Source of the DNA: Actinobacteria bacterium OK074
GTDB taxonomy: Bacteria; Actinomycetota; Actinomycetes; Streptomycetales; Streptomycetaceae
Assembly (NCBI GenBank): GCA_001298575.1
Contig: LJCV01000220.1
Span: forward strand, 1-64,000
Length of the DNA: 64,000 nucleotides
Reading direction: 5' to 3'
The notes under the pieces were generated by a model. It did no database searches and was not told the DNA's origin. It saw only the letters and a list, made by a program, of their open reading frames with translations. This document shows positions 17,071 through 25,180 of this stretch, piece after piece (position 1 is the first letter of the stretch; each line of letters begins with the position of its first letter). Made by a program: the position numbers and the translations under genes.

Positions 17071-18069
17071 TCAGCTGGCCGTGCAGGAGACCGTTGGCCA
17101 GGTGTAGTTGCCGTTGTGCTGGATGGTGACGCCCCAGTTGTTCCCGCTGCCGTTGGGCGTGGCGGTCAGGACCTGGGCACTGGGGTAGGCGGCGTTGATG
17201 TTCCAGGTGGCGAGGATCTTCGCCGGAGCGGGGACGTTCATCGTCACGGTCCAGTTGCTGGAGCCCGTGACGGCGACGTTGAGGTTGTACCGGTCGCTCC
17301 ACGACTGGCCCGCGGACAGCGTCGCGGTGCACGCGCTGCCACTGCCACCGCCCGATCCGCCGTCGGGAGCGACGGCGCGGCCGGTCGTCGGTGAGATCAT
17401 GCCGGCGCACAGGCCGCGTGCCGCCAGTCCCTGCGCGATCCGCGGGATCGCGGCGAGGGTGTTGGCGGCCCAGTCGTGCATCAGGATGATCTGGCCGCTG
17501 GTGAGCCGGCCGGCGGCCGCCACGATGGCGTCGGTACTGGCGCCGTTCCAGTCCTGCGAGTCCACGTCCCAGATGATCTCGGTCAGGCCGTACGCGGCCT
17601 CGACCGCCTTCACCGTCGCGTTGGTCTCGCCATACGGCGGCCGGAACAGTTTCGGCGTACCGCCGCCCGCGCTCGCGATGGCCTGCTGGGTCCGGGAGAT
17701 CTCCGAGTCGATCTGTGTCTGGCTGAGCGTGGTCAGGTGCGGGTGGGTGTAGCTGTGGTTGCCGACCCACATTCCGGCGCTGACCTGGGCCCGCACCTGG
17801 GCCGGGTAGGCGGCGGCGTACTGGCCCTCGTTGAACATCGTGGCCCGCAGCCCGTTCTGCGTGAGCGCGTTGAGCAGGGCGGGAGTGCTGCCGGACGGGC
17901 CGTCGTCGAAGGTGAGCCCGACGTACCCGGTGCAGGTGGCGGCCTGAGCGGGGGCGGCGGCGTGGACGGTCAGGGTGCTCGCTGCCGCCAGGGCGACGAC
18001 GGCGAACCTGGTGATCAGGGAACGTAACGGGAGACGCGTTCTGCTGTTTCTCATGCCGATGTTTCTCAT
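17071..18069 (-). CDS. axeA: Secreted CE4 polysaccharide deacetylase (acetylxylan esterase) with CBM2
   Basis: A 332-residue secreted enzyme: signal peptide (basic start, then [22 protein letters not shown]), a NodB/CE4 domain at about residues 45-235, a GSGGGSGS linker and a C-terminal CBM2. CE4 metal and catalytic motifs are TFDDGPS, HSYTHPH, RPPYG, DVDSQDW and LMHD. It matches S. lividans AxeA, which removes acetyl groups from xylan and is encoded just after xlnB, as here (33-base gap). The start is tandemly duplicated ([10 protein letters not shown], 15-base repeat); the first ATG has AAGGAG nine bases upstream and is used. Confidence 0.92.
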   Translation of the reverse strand: MRNIGMRNSRTRLPLRSLITRFAVVALAAASTLTVHAAAPAQAATCTGYVGLTFDDGPSGSTPALLNALTQNGLRATMFNEGQYAAAYPAQVRAQVSAGMWVGNHSYTHPHLTTLSQTQIDSEISRTQQAIASAGGGTPKLFRPPYGETNATVKAVEAAYGLTEIIWDVDSQDWNGASTDAIVAAAGRLTSGQIILMHDWAANTLAAIPRIAQGLAARGLCAGMISPTTGRAVAPDGGSGGGSGSACTATLSAGQSWSDRYNLNVAVTGSSNWTVTMNVPAPAKILATWNINAAYPSAQVLTATPNGSGNNWGVTIQHNGNYTWPTVSCTAS

Positions 18070-18102
18070 GCCGAGTGCTCCTTCAGCCTCGCGGGACGGT
18101 GG

Positions 18103-19131
18103 TCAGCTCGCGGTGCAGGAGACCGTCGGCCAGGTGTAGTTGCCGTTGTGCTGGATGGTGACGCCCCAGTTGTTGCCGCTGCCGTTGGGCGTGGCGGTCA
18201 GGACCTGGGCACTGGGGTAGGCGGCGTTGATGTTCCAGGTAGAGAGGACCTTCGCCGGAGCGGGGACGTTCATCGTCACGGTCCAGTTGCTCGAACCCGT
18301 CACCGCCACGTTGAGGTTGTACCGGTCGCTCCACGACTGGCCCGCGGACAGCGTCGCGGTGCACGCGCTGCCACTGCCGCCACCCGAACTCGCCTCGCCC
18401 ACCGTGATGTTGGAGCTGCCGCTGCTCTGGTATCCCTCGGTCGCCATGATCATGTAGTAGCTGAAGCCGCCGAGGGGCATGCCGACGCGGGCCCAGGCGT
18501 CGAAGTGGTTGCCGGTGGTGATGGTGCCGCCCGTCCTCTTCGACTGCCGGACGCTCCAGTACTGGTCGAAGGTCTTGGTGCCCTCGACGGACGGGGCGTT
18601 GTACCGCGTCGTCTTGTAGATGTCGTACGTACCGCCGTCGCTGGTGACGGTGCCCATGAACGTTCCGGTGGGCCGGTAGGTGCCCCAGTTGTCGACGATG
18701 TAGTACTCGACGAGCGGGTTCGACGTCCAGCCGTAGAGCGACAGGTAGCCGTTGCCGGACGGGTTGAACGTGCCCGAATAGGTCACGCTCTTGCGTCCGC
18801 CGTTGGCCCAGCCCTTGCCGGCTACGAAGTTCCCGGTGTTGCTCCAGGAGGTGCTGTAGTTGCCACCGGCGGCCAGGTTCATGGAGGCCGTGCCCGGTGA
18901 GTCGGTCCAGAACGAGTAGTAGTAGCCGTTGTTGGTGCCGGTCTGGTTCGTGGTGACGACCGTGTCGGCGTGGGCGGTGCCGGGCAGGGCCATCGCGGCC
19001 ACGGCGACCAGCGCCGCGGTGCAGACAGTGCTGATGAACAGCCTGAAACGGCCGAGCGGTCCGAATCCGCCGTCTCTGCGGTACCGGTCGCCACTGCGGG
19101 TCGTCGTGCGGGGTGCGGGTGCGTCGTACAT
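18103..19131 (-). CDS. xlnB: Secreted GH11 endo-1,4-beta-xylanase with CBM2
   Basis: A 342-residue secreted xylanase. A long basic leader and hydrophobic core ([20 protein letters not shown], then TAHA) precede the GH11 jelly-roll that starts [20 protein letters not shown]. The nucleophile Glu is in [13 protein letters not shown] and the acid/base Glu in [11 protein letters not shown] short Ser/Gly linker leads to a CBM2 nearly identical to that of the next gene. ATG 19131 is chosen for its AGGAGGA site. It is the homologue of S. lividans XlnB and cleaves xylan outside the cell. The upstream region carries inverted CGAAACATTCG elements. Confidence 0.94.
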   Translation of the reverse strand: MYDAPAPRTTTRSGDRYRRDGGFGPLGRFRLFISTVCTAALVAVAAMALPGTAHADTVVTTNQTGTNNGYYYSFWTDSPGTASMNLAAGGNYSTSWSNTGNFVAGKGWANGGRKSVTYSGTFNPSGNGYLSLYGWTSNPLVEYYIVDNWGTYRPTGTFMGTVTSDGGTYDIYKTTRYNAPSVEGTKTFDQYWSVRQSKRTGGTITTGNHFDAWARVGMPLGGFSYYMIMATEGYQSSGSSNITVGEASSGGGSGSACTATLSAGQSWSDRYNLNVAVTGSSNWTVTMNVPAPAKVLSTWNINAAYPSAQVLTATPNGSGNNWGVTIQHNGNYTWPTVSCTAS

Positions 19132-19337
19132 GTGCGCGCTTCCTCCTCGTCCTCGGGAGGCCGGCGGAAGCCGACGGAGACCGACGGAAGTCGGGCAGCG
19201 TGACACGAAGACATGGGTCGTCGGCCACCGGGGAACCGGGGCGCGGTTGCGGCCCGGGCCGGCAGTTACGGAGCCCTGCCGACGGCGAACAGTTTTGATA
19301 TGGCCCTGTCAGCTGTCAATGGTTTCGACGATTATTC

Positions 19338-19348
19338 CGAAACATTCG
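19338..19348 (+). promoter_or_regulatory. Putative xylan-regulator operator, copy 1
   Basis: CGAAACATTCG lies in the A+T-rich region about 210 bases before xlnB. A related GGAAACTTG lies 7 bases further. GAAA..TTC-type dyads are known upstream of Streptomyces xylanase genes. The same 11-mer recurs inverted at 19468-19478. Confidence 0.5.
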
Positions 19349-19467
19349 TTGATCGGAAACTTGCTCAGGTACAATTTCGTTCCTGGTCAAGCTTTTGCCG
19401 AGTTGGTCAATTGTGCATTGATCGCCGATCTCTGCGATTTGAGATCCAAAACCCTGCACCCGTTCTT

Positions 19468-19478
19468 CGAATGTTTCG
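19468..19478 (-). promoter_or_regulatory. Putative xylan-regulator operator, copy 2 (inverted)
   Basis: CGAATGTTTCG is the exact reverse complement of the 11-mer at 19338-19348 and is itself inside TTCGAATGTTTCGAA, a near palindrome. It sits just after the stop of the VOC gene. Confidence 0.5.
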
Positions 19479-19494
19479 AAACGCGGTCGAGCGG

Positions 19495-20067
19495 TCAGCC
19501 ATTGGCCAGGACCTCGACGGCATCGGGCAGGTCGGGGCTGGTGGCCTTCGCCCAGGAGCGCGTGATCAGTTCGTCCACGCCGACCCCCTCCCTGCGGGCC
19601 GCGAGCAACTTCTCCGGGTCGAAGGCGACTCCCGCCGGGTCGGCGCTGAACTCCGGACCGATCATGTACGCGGTCGCGTTCTCGGGCACCGGGAAGTTGT
19701 CGATCTGAAGCTCGACGAAGTTCCCGTCCGGGTCCCGGTAGTAGAGCGACGTGGTGACCCCGTGCTGGACGGGTATGTGCGGCTCGATCCCGTCGGCCTT
19801 CAGTTCGAGGTAGCGGCCGAGCAGCTGGTCGAGGTGGTCGAAGGTGTAGGCGAAGTGGTGCATCCCGGCCGCCGTCGGCGACTTGGCGTCCAGCTTCACC
19901 GGCGGTCGCAGGAACGCGATGCGGTGGTGCTCCTCGTCAAAGGTGACGAAGGACAGCCCGTGCCCCTCGTACACCACATGGCCGTTGAGCAACGTGCAGT
20001 ACCAGTCCCGCATGGCCGCGATGTCGTTGGTCTGGAGTACGACGTGGGCAAACTTCGGGGTACCCAT
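19495..20067 (-). CDS. VOC-family protein, extradiol-dioxygenase-like
   Basis: A 190-residue vicinal-oxygen-chelate protein. A full metal triad is visible: His8 (KFAHVVLQTND), His71 (GMHHFAYTFDHL) and Glu119 (DPDGNFVELQID). The fold and the YRDPDGN signature match single-domain extradiol dioxygenase or glyoxalase relatives. It has a C-terminal tail of ~60 residues. It heads in the same direction as CMD and SnoaL-like genes upstream, and a FAH-family hydrolase is divergent, together suggestive of oxidative breakdown of an aromatic or polyketide-like compound. Confidence 0.82.
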   Translation of the reverse strand: MGTPKFAHVVLQTNDIAAMRDWYCTLLNGHVVYEGHGLSFVTFDEEHHRIAFLRPPVKLDAKSPTAAGMHHFAYTFDHLDQLLGRYLELKADGIEPHIPVQHGVTTSLYYRDPDGNFVELQIDNFPVPENATAYMIGPEFSADPAGVAFDPEKLLAARREGVGVDELITRSWAKATSPDLPDAVEVLANG

Positions 20068-20197
20068 GTGCCACCTCCCACAGTGGTCCGATCGTGTCGA
20101 CGCGGCGGTCCCGCGCCGTGTGTGCTGTCACGCTGTCGTGCCGGGGTCTTGAAAGGTCACGTGTGATCGCGGTCCTCCAGCCCGGTGACACGGCCGG

Positions 20198-20527
20198 TCA
20201 GGCGGCGGCGTCGCCTTCGAGCAGGTTCCGCAGGCGGGTGATCGCGGTCACGGAGGTGGGCCAGCCGGAGTAGAACGCGAGGTGGGTGAATGCCTCGGCG
20301 AGTTCGTCCGTGGTCACCCCGTTCTCCAACGCCCTGCCCAGGTGGAATTCGAGCTGGTCGCCGCGGTAGAGCGCCACCAGGGCGGCGACCGTGATCAGGC
20401 TCCGGTCCCTCTTCGACAGGCCCGGGCGCTCCCAGACGTCGCCGTACAGCACGTCGTCGCTGAGCTCGGCCAGCTTGGGCGCCAGGTCACCGATCGTCTT
20501 CTGGGGGTAGCTGAGCGCTTCTGCCAT
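20198..20527 (-). CDS. Carboxymuconolactone decarboxylase family protein
   Basis: A 109-residue CMD/AhpD-fold protein with the family motifs RDRSLITVAALVALYRGDQL and EAFTHLAFYSGWP. It lacks the CxxC of AhpD peroxidases, so it belongs to the gamma-carboxymuconolactone decarboxylase side of the family. Many such small proteins are of unknown function. It lies between VOC and SnoaL-like genes on the same strand. Confidence 0.85.
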   Translation of the reverse strand: MAEALSYPQKTIGDLAPKLAELSDDVLYGDVWERPGLSKRDRSLITVAALVALYRGDQLEFHLGRALENGVTTDELAEAFTHLAFYSGWPTSVTAITRLRNLLEGDAAA

Positions 20528-20628
20528 GGCGATGCTCCTGGTCTTGGTACCTGGTCTTGGTATTCGGGTGTGGAAACCCGTTCCGCCGCTCGGCTCGACG
20601 GGTGAGGTTCCCGGCGGCCGGGCGGTAA

Positions 20629-21042
20629 CTATGCGGCGGGGTCGTGGAGTTGGACGACGGCGTCGTCGGGGATGGAGTCGTGATCGCTGGCGGAGTCCTT
20701 CTCCCGCCAGACCTCGTAGCCGATCTCGCGCGCGATCCTGCCGTCGCGCATCTGGAAGCAGTGCACAAGGCGGACGCTGACCTGGTCCCCCACCTCGTAC
20801 GGGAGGTTCGGCACCAGGTCGTCGACGACAGTGCGGTGGATGATCCGGTCGTCGAAGACGACCTCTTCCGTGGCGAACCGTCGCACCAGGACGGCCTTGT
20901 CGATGTCCATGGGGTTCTCGTTGTGGAAGTGCGACGCGACCGCCGCGAGGTTGCGGGCGACAACCTCCTCGCGCGACAGCTCGGCGTCCGGGCGGGTGTC
21001 CTTGAGCAGTCGCTCGGTCGGGTCTTCGCTGATGGCAGTCAT
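20629..21042 (-). CDS. SnoaL-like (NTF2-fold) protein
   Basis: A 137-residue protein of the SnoaL/NTF2 fold, with DKAVLVRRFATEEVVFDDRI, VSVRLVHCFQMRDGRIAREI and GYEVWREKDS matching the cone-shaped sheet of polyketide cyclases and ketosteroid-isomerase relatives. Start 21042 (MTAISEDP) has GTGAGGA upstream; ATG 21063 is an in-frame alternative. SnoaL-like proteins act on small hydrophobic ligands; the ligand is unknown. Confidence 0.72.
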   Translation of the reverse strand: MTAISEDPTERLLKDTRPDAELSREEVVARNLAAVASHFHNENPMDIDKAVLVRRFATEEVVFDDRIIHRTVVDDLVPNLPYEVGDQVSVRLVHCFQMRDGRIAREIGYEVWREKDSASDHDSIPDDAVVQLHDPAA

Positions 21043-21473
21043 GGCGGTCCTCACTCCTGGCATCGGGGCGGCTGAAACGGGGCGGTCACCGGCAGGGGCA
21101 CGACGCCGCTCCCCGCTGCCCACGGCGCTGACCGGAACTCAGCGCGTGCGCGGCCGGTGACTCACGTCGGCGGCCCCGTCCGGCTCTTGGGCCCGAGCGG
21201 TCTCCCCAAGGCTATGAACGCAGGCCCCGGGTCCCCCAGTTCGCAGGGCGCACCACCCGCAGTCGCTTTCCGAACCGCCGCGTCGGACCGTCGGGCCGAC
21301 AACCGCCCGGCCGCGGCAGCGGGTTCGCAAAGTGCCCTGCGGTCGTTCGGATCCCGACTCCCGCCGGCCGCGTGGCGGTCCCAAGCTTGGAACCACCCCC
21401 AACCCCTCTTGGCCTGGCCTTTCTCGCCGAAGAGACAGACGAAGAGACAGAAGACACAAAGGAGTTGATCCAG
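21043..21473. other. Divergent intergenic region
   Basis: 431 bases between the minus-strand SnoaL-like gene and the plus-strand FAH gene. No gene is supported. It probably holds two divergent promoters, but no clear sigma-factor boxes or operator stand out. Just before the FAH start, GAAGAGACAGA is repeated in tandem (21430-21452). Confidence 0.5.
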
Positions 21474-22400
21474 TTGGCCTTCTCCGTGATGACCCTGCGG
21501 GTGAACGGCACGCCGACCCCTGCCCTGTGTGTCGGCGACCGCCACTGGGCCCTCGCCGACGTGGCGCCCGAGACGCTCCAACCCGATCCGGGCCGCGGCC
21601 TGCTGAACGTCTTCGACCACTGGGAGCGGACCGAGCCCCTGCTCGTCCGGGCCGCCGAGCGCCTCGCCGACGGCACCGACACCACTCCCCCGTTGCCGCC
21701 TCCGGCCGCGCCCGAGGACGTCCTGACGCCGCTGCTGTACCCGCGGAAGGTCATCCTCACCGGCGGCAACTACCTCGACCACATGCACCACGAGGCCGGC
21801 TTCACCTCGTGGGACAAGGAGGCGAACTACCCGATCTTCTTCCTCAAGCCGCCCACCACCACCCTGGTCGGGCCCGGCAGGTCGGTGCGCTACCCCGCCC
21901 AGAGCGAGAAGTTCGACTTCGAGATCGAACTGGCCGTCGTCATCGGCAGGACCGGGCGGCACCTCACCCTCGACAACGCCATGGACCACGTGGCCGGTTA
22001 CACCGTGCTCATGGACCTCTCCGCGCGCGACTGGCAGCTCCACCCCAAGCACGTGGTCAAGTTCGACCTCTTCGCGGGCAAGGCGTTCGACGACAGCTGC
22101 CCGATGGGACCGGGCATCGTCCCCGCCCGTTTCGTCGACCCCGAGAACCTTCGACTGCGGTTCTGGACCAACGGCGACCTGCGGCTGGATTTCCACACCC
22201 GCGACATGATGTGGTCCGTCGCCGAGCAACTCGTCCAGATCACCGAGCACATGACGGTCGAGCCCGGCGACGTCGTCTCCACCGGATGCCCGTCGCGCCT
22301 GGAGTCGGCGCTGGGCCGGTATCTCGGTCCCGGGGACGTTCTTGAGGGGGAGATCACCGGGCTCGGCCGCCTGAGTGTCGAGATCGTCAAGGAGCACTGA
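21474..22400 (+). CDS. Fumarylacetoacetate hydrolase (FAH) family protein
   Basis: A 308-residue FAH-superfamily enzyme. The metal-binding carboxylates are in EKFDFEIELAVVIGR and the downstream LMDLSARDW; the N-terminal catalytic loop is GGNYLDHMHHEAGF. The C-terminus DVVSTGCPSRLES, GPGDVLEGEITGLG is the usual FAH ending. TTG 21474 is chosen because AAAGGAG lies nine bases upstream; the frame is open earlier without a ribosome binding site. Family members hydrolyse C-C bonds of, or decarboxylate, 2-oxo acids in aromatic degradation. Confidence 0.85.
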   Translation: MAFSVMTLRVNGTPTPALCVGDRHWALADVAPETLQPDPGRGLLNVFDHWERTEPLLVRAAERLADGTDTTPPLPPPAAPEDVLTPLLYPRKVILTGGNYLDHMHHEAGFTSWDKEANYPIFFLKPPTTTLVGPGRSVRYPAQSEKFDFEIELAVVIGRTGRHLTLDNAMDHVAGYTVLMDLSARDWQLHPKHVVKFDLFAGKAFDDSCPMGPGIVPARFVDPENLRLRFWTNGDLRLDFHTRDMMWSVAEQLVQITEHMTVEPGDVVSTGCPSRLESALGRYLGPGDVLEGEITGLGRLSVEIVKEH

Positions 22401-22438
22401 GAAAGCCCCGACCGGCACCGCGCACAGGGAGCAGCACC

Positions 22439-22819
22439 ATGACCGATCCCACAATCGTTCTCCGGCTCGACCAGGACCGTCGCGAAGCCATGATCCGCGC
22501 CGACGTCCCCGCCCTTTCCGCCATGTTCGCCGACGACATGGTGTGGATCCACGGCAATGCCCGGGTGGACTCCAAGGAGAGCCTGCTGGGCGCCCTCGGC
22601 TCGGGGAAGAGGAAGTACCTCGCCATCGACTGCGCCGACGAGACCGTCCGTTTCCACGGCGGCCTCGCCTTCCTCGGCGGTGTCGCGACCATTTCGGCCG
22701 AGGCCGGCGGGCATGTGCTCCAGGGCGTGCGGAACCGCTACACGATTGTGTGGGCCCCGGCCGGAGACGACTGGAGGGTCGTCAACTGGCAGTCCACCGC
22801 CGTCCCCGAGACCGCGTGA
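22439..22819 (+). CDS. SnoaL-like/DUF4440 protein
   Basis: A 126-residue NTF2-fold protein: DRREAMIRADVPALSAMFAD (N-terminal helices), DDMVWIHGNARVDSKESLL, and NRYTIVWAPAGDDWRVVNWQ (C-terminal strands) follow the DUF4440 pattern. It is 38 bases after the FAH gene and probably in the same operon. Role unknown, likely binding or turning over a small molecule. Confidence 0.78.
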   Translation: MTDPTIVLRLDQDRREAMIRADVPALSAMFADDMVWIHGNARVDSKESLLGALGSGKRKYLAIDCADETVRFHGGLAFLGGVATISAEAGGHVLQGVRNRYTIVWAPAGDDWRVVNWQSTAVPETA

Positions 22820-22835
22820 GCATCGGCCGACCGTG

Positions 22836-22862
22836 TTCGACCAGTTCGACCAGTTCGACCAG
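22836..22862 (+). repeat. TTCGACCAG tandem repeat, three perfect copies
   Basis: Three exact 9-base units occupy the short gap between two genes, 17 bases after the DUF4440 stop. The function is unknown; slipped-strand variation between strains would be expected. Confidence 0.8.
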
Positions 22863-22956
22863 CGGGTCCCGACGCCCCCGGCACCTGGACGGGTGCTGGA
22901 AGCGGCACATGGACGGGTGCCGAAGAGCGCGGGCCGCACCAACAAGGAGGCACAGT

Positions 22957-23994
22957 ATGAGAGTCGAGAAGCAGGCGGGCAACGGCATGGCAAGGCGTGG
23001 CCTGCTGCGCGGAGCCGCGCTCGGTGGTGCGGGGATCGCCGCCGCGTCCCTGGTTCCCGCCCAGAGCGCGTCGGCCGCGTCGACCACGTCGGCCGCCGGT
23101 GCGGGTGACGGGTTCGTGTTCCCCGGCGTCGACGTCGTCATCGACGGCTCCCACGCCACCACGGACGTGACCCTGCTGGTCCGGGCCTACCTCGCCCGCA
23201 AGAGCGCGGCCGACCCGGCCGGGACGACCGACTTCTTCTCGCACCACCCCGTCACCTACATCGACGCCGTACTGGGATGGGCCTGGTACGACTGGGACTC
23301 ACTGCTCACCGCGATGGGCCAGTTCATGCCGACCTGGCCCAAGGACGGCAAGTCCTACCCCACCCGGATCCTCGGCGATTCGACCAGTGCCATCGTGTTC
23401 TTCACCGACACCGCCGGTCTGTTCGGGCCCTCCGAGATCCGCGCGGTGGGTGTCGTCAACTTCAACGACCGGAAAATAGCCCGGCAGATCGACTACTGGG
23501 ACGGCCGGCATTTCGGAATCTCCAACACGGCCCAGCTGAAACTGCCCGCGGATCAATTCCCTGCCGACTTCCGTGAATCCACCGTCGGAGAAACCGCGGC
23601 GCGCACGATGAAACACGTCTCGTACGAACTCGCCCGGGTTCTGCGCGATGGCGACGGGGCGAACGCGGCGGAACTCTTCGCGCCCGGCGCCGTTTTCGAG
23701 GACATTCCGGCACACGTGCAGATCATCGGCCCCAGAAGTATCGGTTCCTACCTCACCGACGCCGCCGCCCTGCTGCCGTACGCCGGTGGAAGTACGGCGG
23801 TTCGCCATGTCGTCGGCAGTGCGGTCGGCGGCGGTTATGAATGGACCGCTTCCGACGGTCCCGTTCTCCGGGGTGTCATCGCCCTTGAGCTGGACCGTTG
23901 GCGCAGGATCACCCGCCTCACCGCCATGTGGGACGGATCGCAGGTGGACGACTCCACGCTGGTCTCCCTGTCCCGGAAGGCGATCGAGCGATAA
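22957..23994 (+). CDS. Tat-exported protein with two SnoaL-like domains
   Basis: A 345-residue protein with a twin-arginine signal: MARRGLLRGAALGGAGIAAA, ending near AQSASAAS. Two NTF2/SnoaL-type segments follow, roughly residues 60-195 (TLLVRAYLARKSAADPAGT ... DYWDGRHFG) and 215-345 (AELFAPGAVFEDIPAHVQI ... ITRLTAMWDGSQV). ATG 22957 follows AAGGAGG. Tat export implies folding, perhaps with a ligand, before secretion. No catalytic residues can be named. It follows the cytoplasmic SnoaL-like and FAH genes and may be co-expressed. Confidence 0.72.
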   Translation: MRVEKQAGNGMARRGLLRGAALGGAGIAAASLVPAQSASAASTTSAAGAGDGFVFPGVDVVIDGSHATTDVTLLVRAYLARKSAADPAGTTDFFSHHPVTYIDAVLGWAWYDWDSLLTAMGQFMPTWPKDGKSYPTRILGDSTSAIVFFTDTAGLFGPSEIRAVGVVNFNDRKIARQIDYWDGRHFGISNTAQLKLPADQFPADFRESTVGETAARTMKHVSYELARVLRDGDGANAAELFAPGAVFEDIPAHVQIIGPRSIGSYLTDAAALLPYAGGSTAVRHVVGSAVGGGYEWTASDGPVLRGVIALELDRWRRITRLTAMWDGSQVDDSTLVSLSRKAIER

Positions 23995-24036
23995 CCGGGC
24001 CGCGCTCCGCGCGGGAGAGTTCCCGGCCCATCTCGG

Positions 24037-24050
24037 TGCTATCGTCAGCA
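24037..24050 (+). promoter_or_regulatory. LacI-type operator TGCTATCGTCAGCA before the LacI gene
   Basis: The 14-mer is a near-perfect dyad around CG and is one base different from the reverse complement of the two sites at 28592 and 28723. It lies 43 bases before the LacI start, consistent with autoregulation. Confidence 0.6.
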
Positions 24051-24092
24051 TCGAATGCGTTGACCTGACGGAGTCTGGGCAAGAGGTGGACA

Positions 24093-25121
24093 GTGGTCAC
24101 GACGAAGGACCTCGCGGAACGGCTCCAGTTGTCGGTGTCCACCGTCGGCCGGGCTTTGGCCGACGACCGGCGGATCAGTGAGCAGACCAAGGTGCGGGTG
24201 CGTGAGGCCGCCGCCGAAATGGGTTATGTGGGCAATCTCGCGGCGCGGATGATGCGGGGCGCTTCGAGCAATGTCGTCGGGCTCGTGATTCCCGATATCC
24301 GCAACAGTTTCTTCGTGACGATCGCGCACGAGCTGTCCTCGGTCATGGTGGCCCAGGGTTATCAGCTCATGCTGGCCGAGACGAACGACGACCGGACCAC
24401 CGAGCTGCGGCAGTTGCGCGAACTGGCGGCAAGCAGGGTGGCCGGCATCGTCATCGTCCCGACGTCCCGTCCGCACGGCGACTCGGTGAAGCTGCTCCAG
24501 GGCATCCCGCACGTACAACTCCTGCGCAAACACCCGTCGTTGGGGACTCAGTGGTTCGGCCTCGACGACCGGCAGGCGCTGCGGGAGGCCACCGGCCACC
24601 TGGTCGAGCGGGGGCACACCCGTATCGCCTACGTCGGCGGTCCGGCCGAGCGGTCCACCGGCGCGCAGCGGCTGGAGGGCTATCACCAGAGCCTGCGCGA
24701 TGCCGGTCTGCCGCAGCGGGCGGATTGGGTCGAACTCGGTCCGCCGTCCTCGGTCGAGCACGGCCGGGACGCGCTGCGGCGGCTGCTGGAGCTGCCGCAG
24801 GCGCCCACCGCCGTCGTGCTGGGCGCGGTCCAGCACACGGTCGGGGCGGTGGACGAATTGTTCCGCGGCGGTGTCAAGGTGCCGCAGGAACTTTCCGTCG
24901 TCGGCTTCGGGGACGAGACCGGGTTCTCCTGGTGGGGGCCCGGTCTCACCACGATCCACCTGCCGATCAGGGAGATCGCCGCGTCCTGCGGTCTGTGGTT
25001 CGTCCGTCGGCTGAGCAGTCGGCCCGGTGACGACGACGGTGCCTTCGCCTCGGTGTCGCCCGGTTCGGTCGTCTTCCGTGGGAGTACCGCTCCGCCCGGC
25101 AGAAGCAGACCGGCCCGGTAG
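24093..25121 (+). CDS. LacI-family transcriptional regulator
   Basis: A 342-residue LacI/GalR protein: HTH VTTKDLAERLQLSVSTVGRAL, hinge AARMMRGASSNVVGLVIPD and a sugar-binding-type core (GDETGFSWWGPGLTTIHLP near the C-terminus). The HTH has STVGRAL in place of STVSRVL. It starts at GTG 24093 behind AAGAGGTGGACA. Shared operator-like sites before this gene and before the dehydrogenase-enolase-kinase operon make it that operon's probable repressor. Confidence 0.88.
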   Translation: MVTTKDLAERLQLSVSTVGRALADDRRISEQTKVRVREAAAEMGYVGNLAARMMRGASSNVVGLVIPDIRNSFFVTIAHELSSVMVAQGYQLMLAETNDDRTTELRQLRELAASRVAGIVIVPTSRPHGDSVKLLQGIPHVQLLRKHPSLGTQWFGLDDRQALREATGHLVERGHTRIAYVGGPAERSTGAQRLEGYHQSLRDAGLPQRADWVELGPPSSVEHGRDALRRLLELPQAPTAVVLGAVQHTVGAVDELFRGGVKVPQELSVVGFGDETGFSWWGPGLTTIHLPIREIAASCGLWFVRRLSSRPGDDDGAFASVSPGSVVFRGSTAPPGRSRPAR

Positions 25122-25132
25122 TCCGACCCGGT

Positions 25133-25157
25133 CGCCCGCGCGATGGTCTCGCGGGCG
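25133..25157. terminator. Hairpin between convergent genes
   Basis: CGCCCGCG (25133-25140) pairs with CGCGGGCG (25150-25157) around a 9-base loop, between the ends of the LacI gene and the kinase gene. Confidence 0.6.
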
Positions 25158-25180
25158 GCCGGTCGTGGTTCTCGGCTGCT

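Noticed and set aside
22836..22862. CRISPR-like or regulatory repeat array
   Set aside because: The 9-base units are contiguous without spacers; it is a simple tandem repeat.
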